DNA of 8,345 nt. It comes from Bryobacteraceae bacterium (lineage in GTDB: Bacteria > Acidobacteriota > Terriglobia > Bryobacterales > Bryobacteraceae). The stretch lies in contig CANGVB010000125.1 in the NCBI GenBank assembly GCA_947456995.1, forward strand, positions 1-8,345, read 5' to 3'. The notes below the pieces were generated by a model that made no database searches, was not told the origin of the DNA, and saw only the letters and a list, made by a program, of their open reading frames with translations. Shown here piece by piece: positions 1 to 6,000 of this stretch. A program made the position numbers and the translations under genes. The stretch's first letter is position 1. Each line of letters opens with the position of its first letter.

Positions 1-396
1 ACCCTGGCAAGCCTGGTGGAGAAAGAATCTGCCGCTCCTGAGGAGCGTCCGCGCATTGCAGGGCTCTTCACCAACCGGCTCAAAAAAGGAATGAAGCTCG
101 AGTGTGACCCCACAGTCATCTATGCCGCACTGGTAGAGAATCGATACCGCGGCACCATCTACAAGTCAGACCTGATGAACCCAAACCCATACAACACCTA
201 TCAGAACGTCGGGCTGCCGCCGGGGCCGATTGCGAACCCGGGCCTTGAGTCTTTGAAGGCTGCGCTCAAACCTGCCCAGACTGAAGACATCTTCTTCGTC
301 GCCCAACCAGGTGCCACCGGGCATCATGTGTTTTCGAAAAATCTAACCGATCATAACCGCGCTGTCGAGGCTTATCGTCGTGGGCAAAAACGTTAA
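1..396 (+). CDS. mltG: Endolytic transglycosylase MltG, C-terminal part (5' end outside window)
   Basis: This is the last 131 residues of an MltG/YceG-type lytic transglycosylase. The enzyme sits in the inner membrane with its catalytic domain in the periplasm, where it cuts nascent peptidoglycan glycan strands and helps set their length. The frame is open from base 1. The segment ASLVEKES (codons 3-10) matches the family's catalytic region; the active-site glutamate is probably codon 7, by analogy with E. coli MltG. It is followed by the other family signatures in the right order: NRLKKGMKLECDPTVIYA, then YNTYQNVGLPPGPIANPG, then FFVAQPGATGHHVFSKNL and HNRAV. The protein ends a few residues after HNRAVEAYR, the usual family end point, so the 3' end looks intact. 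The membrane anchor and LysM-like N-terminal part lie upstream of the window. A small unknown gene starts inside its last codons. Confidence 0.95.
   Translation, partial: TLASLVEKESAAPEERPRIAGLFTNRLKKGMKLECDPTVIYAALVENRYRGTIYKSDLMNPNPYNTYQNVGLPPGPIANPGLESLKAALKPAQTEDIFFVAQPGATGHHVFSKNLTDHNRAVEAYRRGQKR
367..370 (+). promoter_or_regulatory. Ribosome binding site inside the mltG 3' end
   Basis: A GAGG core lies 9 bases before the GTG at 380. It supports that GTG as the start of the downstream gene although both lie within mltG codons. The overlap suggests translational coupling. Confidence 0.4.
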
Positions 397-793
397 GCGG
401 CAATTGCCTGTATTGCTGGCTGGGCTTGAAGAAATTACCCCAAACGTGTTTGAGCGGCTCCTGCTGGAAACGGGGGCAAGTGAATCTTATTTGCGGAGAT
501 TGCTGCGCACGATGCCGCTGCGATTGCATCCGCTGGTGGAGGGAGTGCGGCAGGATGGGCTGGAGAACTTGTCCCGCACGCTCACCGGCTTGAGCGAGGT
601 CTACGCGCTGGATCCCAAAGCGAGTCGCGATTGCGTACTGGAATCCAAGCGCCACGCTCAGATCCTGCTGGCAAAGCAGCCAGAGGACGCCTGGCGCAAG
701 GTGGTTTTGCTGCATCTAAACACCTGGCTCGAAAACCCGGCGATTTATCCGGTCTGGAGCCGGCTGCAAAAGAAAAACGCCGCCGACTCGTGA
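380..793 (+). CDS. Conserved-looking protein of unknown function, 137 aa, downstream of mltG
   Basis: I do not recognise a named family. The frame opens with GTG at 380, overlaps the last 17 bases of mltG in another frame, and runs to a TGA at 791-793 that lies inside a terminator hairpin. Both points favour a real gene co-transcribed with mltG over a chance frame. The protein has no signal peptide or membrane segment and is predicted soluble, rich in leucine and arginine, and largely helical. The middle stretch LLLETGASESYLRRLLR (about residues 27-43) followed by LHPLVEGVRQD looks like a conserved helical core, and the end (WLENPAIYPVWSRLQ) is tryptophan-rich. I have an impression of similar proteins in other Acidobacteriota but cannot verify it. 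An opposite-strand frame (266-715) covers the same region; it runs into the mltG 3' end and lacks these supporting signals. Confidence 0.7.
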   Translation: MGKNVKRQLPVLLAGLEEITPNVFERLLLETGASESYLRRLLRTMPLRLHPLVEGVRQDGLENLSRTLTGLSEVYALDPKASRDCVLESKRHAQILLAKQPEDAWRKVVLLHLNTWLENPAIYPVWSRLQKKNAADS

Positions 794-810
794 GAGCCAG
801 CGGCGCTTTT
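773..810 (+). terminator. Bidirectional intrinsic terminator between convergent genes
   Basis: A hairpin with arms CGCCGC (778-783) and GCGGCG (800-805) is flanked by an A-run on the left (773-777) and TTTT on the right (807-810). Read on the plus strand it ends transcription after the small gene; its stop codon (791-793) is in the loop. Read on the minus strand it ends transcription of the secreted cysteine protein, with a stronger T-rich tail (TTTTTCTTTT). The loop can form a second short stem (CTC 787-789 with GAG 794-796). Confidence 0.75.
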
Positions 811-825
811 CAAGAAAACCGAAAA

Positions 826-1140
826 CTACATCATTTCAACAGTGGCAACCTTGAGCACGTCGCCTTCGACCTTGCCCGTAACCTTGGCCTTGAGGTCCTT
901 ATCCTTTGAGCTTGCCTTAAGGGCAGCCAGGGCCTTGACGTTGCCTTCTTCGTCGAACTTGACGAACTTGCCATCGCTCAGTACGATGCCGAGGCCGCTC
1001 TTGGCGCAACCCATGACGCACTGCTTGGTGTGGCTGGCGAGATCCTTTGTTTTGCACGAGGTGTCAACGATCGTGCCGGTCCATGATTCGGCGAATACTG
1101 CCGAGCTCATCATTGCTGCGATTGCGAGAATCTTTTTCAT
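826..1140 (-). CDS. Small secreted cysteine-containing protein, 104 aa
   Basis: The protein starts with a classical Sec signal peptide: MKK, a hydrophobic stretch, and a probable cut after VFA (residue 17). The mature part is about 87 residues and should be periplasmic or secreted. It opens with WTGTIVDTSC (residues 20-29), followed by His37 and a C-x3-C pair (Cys41, Cys45), then a GIVLSDGKFVKFDEEGN stretch that looks like two beta-strands, and a lysine-rich end. The pattern of G-x-I-x-D-x2-C, then C-x3-C, then a short strand with a D/N-G-K turn is one I associate with small exported proteins frequent in Acidobacteriota, possibly the DUF5818 type; that label is unverified. No enzymatic role is known to me. 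Three cysteines leave one unpaired if a disulfide forms, so metal or heme binding cannot be excluded. The ATG at 1140 is chosen because the signal peptide begins there. It is transcribed away from the neighbour at 1216. Confidence 0.85.
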   Translation of the reverse strand: MKKILAIAAMMSSAVFAESWTGTIVDTSCKTKDLASHTKQCVMGCAKSGLGIVLSDGKFVKFDEEGNVKALAALKASSKDKDLKAKVTGKVEGDVLKVATVEMM

Positions 1141-1145
1141 GTTTT

Positions 1146-1155
1146 TAGGTACCTA
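1146..1155. promoter_or_regulatory. Perfect palindrome TAGGTACCTA in the divergent intergenic region
   Basis: This 10-bp perfect inverted repeat lies 6-15 bases upstream of the ATG of the minus-strand secreted protein, so it falls in that gene's leader. Its AGG (minus strand) also provides the only Shine-Dalgarno-like bases there, so protein binding or pairing at this site could affect translation start. This is a symmetry observation only; no regulator is identified. Confidence 0.3.
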
Positions 1156-1167
1156 CTCTCAGTCTGA

Positions 1168-1173
1168 AGTATA
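1168..1173 (-). promoter_or_regulatory. Possible -10 box (TATACT, minus strand) of the secreted protein gene
   Basis: Reading the minus strand, TATACT lies about 28 bases upstream of the ATG at 1140. No good -35 hexamer is present at 16-18 bases; the position is occupied by part of the palindrome at 1191-1202. Activator dependence is one explanation, a chance match another. Confidence 0.25.
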
Positions 1174-1190
1174 TCCCATTCAGCGAAGGC

Positions 1191-1202
1191 CGGGTTAACC
1201 CG
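1191..1202. promoter_or_regulatory. Perfect 12-bp palindrome CGGGTTAACCCG, candidate operator
   Basis: This perfect inverted repeat lies 13 bases before the GTG start at 1216 and also covers the expected -35 region of the opposite promoter. Such a site between divergent genes would suit a dimeric DNA-binding protein controlling both, but no cognate regulator is visible. Confidence 0.35.
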
Positions 1203-1215
1203 CTATCATCGAGCC

Positions 1216-1683
1216 GTGGCCAATAAATCGAATTTCACTGTGGACGAATGGGATCTCTTTCGCAAGATTCCGATGCTGACCGGCTTGCTTGTAATGTCGG
1301 CAAGCCCAAGCGGGCCGATCGGGATTTATCAGGAATCGCTCGCCGCATCTGAGGTACTCCGTACGGGCCTCGATGCTGCGCAAAGCGAATTGATGACCGT
1401 CCTGGCAGCAGACCTCAAGAGTAATGCCAGCATGCACAAACTGGAAAGTGACAGTGCGGAGGCGATTCGGGCCGCAGGGCTCGCCGGGTGCCGGGAGCTG
1501 TCGTATATTCTGAGGGCAAAGGCAAGCGAGGAAGAAGCCGAGGAATTCAAGAACTGGCTGATCACCCTGGCCCGCAAAGTGGCAGAGGCCGCGCGCGAAG
1601 GTGGCTTTCTTGGCTTTGGTGGTAAGCAGGTTACACCAGAGGAAGAGTCGATTCTCGATCAAATCGAAATCGCGCTGCGTTAA
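1216..1683 (+). CDS. Conserved-looking helical protein of unknown function, 155 aa
   Basis: The function is not recognised. The protein has no signal peptide or clear membrane segment and is alanine- and glutamate-rich, so a soluble helical bundle is likely. The N-terminal region WDLFRKIPMLTGLLVMSASPSGPIG (about residues 12-36) contains an unusual SASPSGPIG turn that looks like a family signature. The C-terminal region has AAREGGFLGFGGKQVTPEE, a glycine-rich loop before a final helix. I have a vague memory of similar bacterial proteins with the order 'EEW...AASPSGP...GGFLGFGG', none with a role I can name. GTG at 1216 is chosen because it keeps the W-DLF region complete and no ATG lies nearby; the next methionine is at residue 20. 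The ribosome site is weak (GAG at 1211-1213). A TATCAT at 1204-1209 is so close to the GTG that a leaderless or near-leaderless message is possible. An intrinsic terminator follows at once. Confidence 0.75.
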   Translation: MANKSNFTVDEWDLFRKIPMLTGLLVMSASPSGPIGIYQESLAASEVLRTGLDAAQSELMTVLAADLKSNASMHKLESDSAEAIRAAGLAGCRELSYILRAKASEEEAEEFKNWLITLARKVAEAAREGGFLGFGGKQVTPEEESILDQIEIALR

Positions 1684-1707
1684 ATCCCTAGTTGCGGGAT
1701 TGTTTTC
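1683..1707 (+). terminator. Intrinsic terminator after the 155-aa gene
   Basis: The stem AATCCC (1683-1688) pairs perfectly with GGGATT (1696-1701) around a 7-base loop and is followed by GTTTTCTT. It begins at the last base of the stop codon of the upstream gene. The stem is short and only half G-C, so efficiency may be moderate. Confidence 0.65.
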
Positions 1708-1720
1708 TTGTCCGTATACT
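1692..1720 (+). promoter_or_regulatory. Candidate sigma70-type promoter for the HTH-like/phzF unit
   Basis: TTGCGG (1692-1697) and TATACT (1715-1720) are separated by 17 bases. The -10 is good (5 of 6) and the -35 is partial (TTG conserved). Transcription would begin near 1727 and give a leader of about 50 bases to the ATG at 1779. The -35 lies within the loop and right arm of the preceding terminator. Confidence 0.4.
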
Positions 1721-1778
1721 CATTTTTTCGCGCTTAGATTTGTTGGCGCGCATCCGATACAGAAGAAGAGTAGAATCC

Positions 1779-2045
1779 ATGTTGTTCCGGGACGAAGCCG
1801 ATCCTCTAGCACCGCAAAGGGAAGCAGCCATGTTTTATGGCCTCTTCCTGCGTGGCCACTCCGCCGATGATCTGCGCCGGGATATCGATGTGCCCAAAGA
1901 CACGCTGCAGAAGTGGCTGGGCACGCGACGCTACGCAAACAACTTCCGCGACAATCTGAAGCGCGTCTATAGCTATCGCAAACAGGTGCTGGCGATATTC
2001 GACGAGCTTGTAATGAACGAGAAGACCCGCCAACGTCTGCAGTAA
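1779..2045 (+). CDS. Small protein with helix-turn-helix-like segment, 88 aa
   Basis: The family is not recognised by name. The centre of the protein, about residues 21-50 (GLFLRGHSADDLRRDIDVPK followed by DTLQKWLG), reads like a helix-turn-helix: a helix, a turn, then 'VPKDTLQKWLG' as a possible recognition helix, as in small DNA-binding proteins that choose a sequence by 'T-x2-W-L'. The rest is basic and helical (RRYANNFRDNLKRVYSYRKQ). The role as a DNA-binding protein is inference. ATG 1779 is preferred over the longer open frame that reaches TTG at 1692, because that upstream part overlaps the terminator and candidate promoter and its residues look non-conserved. A purine-rich GAAGAAGAG at 1762-1770 may serve as a weak ribosome site. 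The gene ends 17 bases before phzF on the same strand, so co-transcription is likely. Confidence 0.7.
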   Translation: MLFRDEADPLAPQREAAMFYGLFLRGHSADDLRRDIDVPKDTLQKWLGTRRYANNFRDNLKRVYSYRKQVLAIFDELVMNEKTRQRLQ

Positions 2046-2062
2046 CTGATAATCAAGTCAGC

Positions 2063-2893
2063 ATGATTTTGACCTGCTACGTAGTAGATGCTTTCACGGA
2101 CTCAGCTTTTCATGGCAACCCGGCAGCGGTTGTGCCCCTCGATTCCTGGCTACCCGATGATGTGATGCAATCAATGGCTGCCGAGCATAACCTGGCTGAA
2201 ACTGTATATTTTGTGCAGCAGCCAGACGGTTACGACATCCGCTGGTTTACCCCAAAAACAGAAGTAGATTTGTGTGGCCATGCGACGCTGGCCTCCGGCT
2301 TTGTGATTGAGCAGTTTATCGAGCCCCTGGCCACTTCAATCACTTTTCATTCGAAGTCTGGCCCGCTCGGAGTCGAGATTCGCGATGGAGTTTATACCCT
2401 CGATTTTCCTTCGCGGCCGCCAACCCCCTGCAGCCCCGACGAGCACTTGCTCGAGGGCCTGAATCTGCCAGCAAAAGAGATCCTGGCCGCCCGCGATTAC
2501 TTTGCCATCTACGAGACAGCAGATGAGGTAAGGCGCCTGGCACCTGACATGCTGGCGCTATCGAGGATGCATCGTTTCGCCGCCATCGCCACCGCACCGG
2601 GCGATGAGCCAGGCCTTGATTTTGTAAGCCGCTTCTTTGCCCCCGCCCAGGGAGTGCCCGAAGACCCCGTCACCGGCAGCGCCCATTCCACGCTGATTCC
2701 TTATTGGGCCAAAAGACTCGGCAAGACGGAATTGCGAGCCAAACAGATCTCAGAGCGTGGCGGCGACTTGTTCTGCGCCCTCGCGGGCGATCGCGTGAAA
2801 ATTGGCGGGCATGCAGTGTTGTATTCGAAGAACGAAATTTATTTGCCCACCCCATTCACGGGGATTTCAAAAAATCGCGAAGCAGCAGACTGA
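2063..2893 (+). CDS. PhzF family isomerase/epimerase
   Basis: This is a 276-residue PhzF-like protein, within the family's usual 260-300. The fold is two pseudo-symmetric halves of the diaminopimelate-epimerase type with the active site between them. Visible signatures: FHGNPAAVV (16-24), NLAETVYF (43-50) with Glu46 at the position of the catalytic glutamate of PhzF, RWFTPKTEVDLCGHATLA (60-77), and EDPVTGSAHS (200-209), which binds substrate in the second half. All key residues are present, so it should be active. PhzF itself isomerises trans-2,3-dihydro-3-hydroxyanthranilate in phenazine synthesis, but no other phenazine genes are visible here. Most genomic relatives (YddE-like) have unknown substrates, so a specific symbol or phenazine role is not justified. 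The ATG at 2063 starts at the usual family N-terminus (M-x4-Y-x-V-D-A-F). No strong ribosome site is seen; the gene follows the HTH-like gene by 17 bases. Confidence 0.93.
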   Translation: MILTCYVVDAFTDSAFHGNPAAVVPLDSWLPDDVMQSMAAEHNLAETVYFVQQPDGYDIRWFTPKTEVDLCGHATLASGFVIEQFIEPLATSITFHSKSGPLGVEIRDGVYTLDFPSRPPTPCSPDEHLLEGLNLPAKEILAARDYFAIYETADEVRRLAPDMLALSRMHRFAAIATAPGDEPGLDFVSRFFAPAQGVPEDPVTGSAHSTLIPYWAKRLGKTELRAKQISERGGDLFCALAGDRVKIGGHAVLYSKNEIYLPTPFTGISKNREAAD

Positions 2894-2948
2894 TTCCACT
2901 TAACCCATTCCGCCAGGCCTCCTTCTCTCATTCAGCACAATGACAACC

Positions 2949-2981
2949 CCCTCTTCCTCTCAATCTTGAGTAGAAAGAGGG
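2949..2981 (+). terminator. Hairpin downstream of phzF, possible terminator
   Basis: The arms CCCTCTT (2949-2955) and AAGAGGG (2975-2981) are perfectly complementary over 7 bp. An inner stem, CTCA with TGAG (2959-2962 and 2967-2970), is separated by an internal loop. No T-run follows, so this is at best an atypical terminator; it could instead be an RNA-stabilising or regulatory structure in the 3' part of the phzF message. Confidence 0.35.
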
Positions 2982-3050
2982 CATACCCACGTCATCCTCC
3001 AGCGGCACGCGTCCATTAAAAAAAATACTCTATCTCTAGATTTCTGGATC

Positions 3051-3054
3051 GGAG
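3051..3054 (+). promoter_or_regulatory. Ribosome binding site of the TonB-dependent receptor
   Basis: GGAG is 7 bases before the ATG at 3062. This spacing fixes the start and agrees with the signal peptide beginning there. Confidence 0.6.
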
Positions 3055-3061
3055 TTGCTAT

Positions 3062-6000
3062 ATGCTTTCCACATTAAGGAGTATTAGTTTGATCAAAGCT
3101 ATCACCTTGTTGGCTTTCGCCACCCTTTCCCTCTCTGCCCAAGTGAACACTTCCGCAATTGCCGGAGTGGTTACGGACGAATCTGGTTCTGCCGTTCCCC
3201 AGGCGAATCTCACCCTCACAGACCTTGACACGGGTGCCACCCGCAAAACCACCTCCGAAGCTTCGGGGGAGTTTGTGTTGCCGCAGTTGCCGCCCGGTCG
3301 CTACAAACTACAGGTCAACAACACCGGCTTCCAGGGCTTCCTGGTAGAGATGATTCAACTGGGAATCGCTGAGCGTGTTCGAGTGGATGTACGGCTCCGT
3401 CTTGGTGCGGTCGCCGAGACGGTTACGGTCTCCGGCGCTGCAGCTCCGCTGCTGGAAGCCGAGAGCGCGTCGCTAGGCCAAACGGTCTCCCGGAAGGCGA
3501 TCAACGATCTCCCCTTGAATGGCCGCAACTATCTCACGCTCGGCGCACTCACCCCCGGCGTGGTTCCTCAAATTCCAGCCGCCCAGGGGCCGGCCAGCTT
3601 TGTCAGTGCCACCACCAGCCGTTCGGACCGTTCGATTCTTGTGGGCGGCCAGCGTGAAAGCTCCACGTCTTACCTCTACGATGGTGTCGAGATGCGGAAT
3701 CCGCGTGTTGGAGATTCCTCCATCACCCCCTCGCTCGACGCTGTGCAGGAATTCAAGATTCAACGTAACTTCTTCCAGGCCGAGTTCGGGAATGCCCCGG
3801 GCATCATCAACGTCGCAAGCCGCAGTGGTACCAATCAGTGGCACGGCTCCGCCTTCCACTTCCTGCGCAACAACGCCCTCGACGGCCGCACCTTCTTCGC
3901 CCGCTCAGTGGAACCCTTCAAGCGCAACCAGTTCGGCTTCGCCGTCGGTGGCCCGATCATCAAGGACAAGCTCTTCGTCTTCGGCAACTACGAAGGCTTC
4001 CGCCAACGCCTTGGGATTACCCAGCGCGGTCTCTTCCCCCGTCAGAATGCCGAACTTGCGGGCAACTTCACACAGAACATCTTTGCCGACCGTGCCGCCC
4101 AGGTGATCCATGATCCGCTGACATTCAACCCGGCCACCAACACGCGCACGCCGTTCCCCGGCAACATCATTCCCGCCAACCGCATCAACCGCGTGAGCCG
4201 CAATTTTTTCCCCTTCATCCCGCTCACCAATGCTGCCGCCAGCGAAGGCGTCAACCTGACGGGCATCCCCGTCCAGGGCTTGAATGACGACCAGTTCAAT
4301 ATCCGTGTCGACTACCGCCTCAACGACACTCACCAGTTTTTCTTCCGATTCACCGAGCAGGATGCGCCGCTTTCCCCTGCCGCTCTCCAGCCGCTGGGCG
4401 GTGCCCAGGTGATCAGCTTCGGCCGTGCCGCCGTCGGGCAAGTTGTTTCCACCTTGCGCCCCAACGTCGTCAATGTCTTCCGCCTGGCCTACAATCAGGC
4501 GAAGCTCTTTGGCCAGCAAGTCCCGGTAGACCGCAACCTCGCATCCGAAATCGGCATCACCGGCGTCTCGGACGTGCCCCGAAACTTTGGCGTGCCCAAC
4601 ATCGGTTGGGTTGGTTACTCCGGGATCGGCTCCAACGGCCTGACCCAGGGCAACAATCTTCATAACTACCAATTCTCCAACGCCACCACCTGGATCAAGT
4701 CTGGCCATACCGTCAAGTGGGGCTATGAGGTACGCCAGTCTCGTAATTTCGCCAACGGCGACAACGGTCCGCGCGGCAGCTTTACTTTCGGAAGCCCCGG
4801 CTACACCTCTGCACTCGACCCCGCCACTGGCAACCCTATCAGTGGCTCTGGCAACCCCGTGGCAGACTTTCTGCTTGGCTTCCCCTTAAACGGTTCTGGC
4901 GCGGTTGGCTCCTCGGCCACGAACTTCCGCTTCTATACACAGAACCTCTTTATCCAGGACGACTGGAAGATCTCACGCTCCCTTACGATCAACTATGGCC
5001 TCCGTCACGAGATCATCACGCCCCCCAAACCCATCGTGCAGGAACGAGGCAACGTATATGGCTTCGATTTCCGCACTGGCCGCCAGATCTTCCCCATTCT
5101 CGGTCAGGTGCGTGATTCCGTCGTCAGCCCAGACTACGGTAACTTCGCGCCCCGCTTCGGCTTTGCTTATAACCCCACCTTCGCCCAAGCCTGGGTGCTT
5201 CGTGGCGGCGTCGGTATCTATTTCGATCAAGGCCAGATGAATGAGACGCAGTTCATCACCAACGGCCCGCCAATCTTCACCCAGCAGAACAATAACTTCA
5301 CTGGCCGCGGCTTACCCGAGATGACTTTTGGCGTGAATGCCCTACCCGCCATCCAGGTGCCGCCCATCGATGCCAACTACCAGACGCCTCAAGGCATCTT
5401 CCTTTTTGCTCAGGAAATGGACGGCCGCAAGCCGCGTGTCTACATGTGGAATATGTCGATCCAACGGTCACTCGGCAATAAGTGGGTCGCCGAGGCCGCC
5501 TACGTCGGCTCCCAGGGCCGCCGCCTCACCAAGCGCTTTAACTCCGATGCCGATGCCACGCCCGGCGAGCTCTACCGTGTGACACCGGGTGTCCGCCGCT
5601 TCCCGCGTTTGAACGGCATGCTCTATTCCTCCCTCTCCGGTATGAGCCAGTTCCATGCCCTCAACCTTCGCCTCGACCGTCGCTTTGACAATGGCTTCTC
5701 GCTGCTCACCGCTTACTCGTGGTCCAAGAGTATGGACAATGATTCCGGCGGCTCGTGGGGCACGCCAAACCTCAACCCCGCCAATTTTCAGCTCGATTGG
5801 GGTCCGTCCGACTTCAACATTGCCCATCGCTTCGTCTTCTCCGGTACCTATGAAATTCCTGTCGGCAAGGGCAAGCGCATCGGTAACAGTTGGAACAAAA
5901 CTACCGACGTCCTGCTCGGCAACTGGCAGTTGAACGCCATCGGTGCCTTGCAGTCTGGCGTTCACCGCGTGATTGGCTCGCCCAACAATACAGGCATCGG

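Larger units (their letters stand above)
2894..3061. other. Intergenic region between phzF and the receptor gene
   Basis: These 168 bases hold a hairpin (2949-2981) and an A-tract (3018-3025) followed by an AT-rich stretch that could carry the receptor's promoter, though no pair of hexamers is convincing. A GGAG ribosome site lies just before the receptor ATG. No open frame of note is present. Confidence 0.6.

Noticed and set aside
266..715. 149-residue minus-strand open frame opposite mltG and the 137-aa gene
   Set aside because: It overlaps certain mltG coding sequence and lacks a ribosome site or recognisable domains. The plus-strand frame fits the terminator and the overlap with mltG better.
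1195..1662. 155-residue minus-strand open frame opposite the 1216 gene
   Set aside because: It has nearly the same extent as the plus-strand gene but a cysteine/histidine-scattered composition typical of antisense translation. The plus-strand protein has coherent helical composition and is followed by a terminator.
2063..2893. A phenazine biosynthesis locus, suggested by the PhzF-family gene
   Set aside because: No phzA/B/C/D/E/G-like genes are present. PhzF-family proteins are common outside phenazine producers.
3905..4708. 267-residue minus-strand open frame inside the receptor gene
   Set aside because: It is a by-product of the strongly C/G-biased third positions of the receptor, low in complexity (V, G, A, E, D rich), with no start signals. 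The receptor frame is clearly coding.
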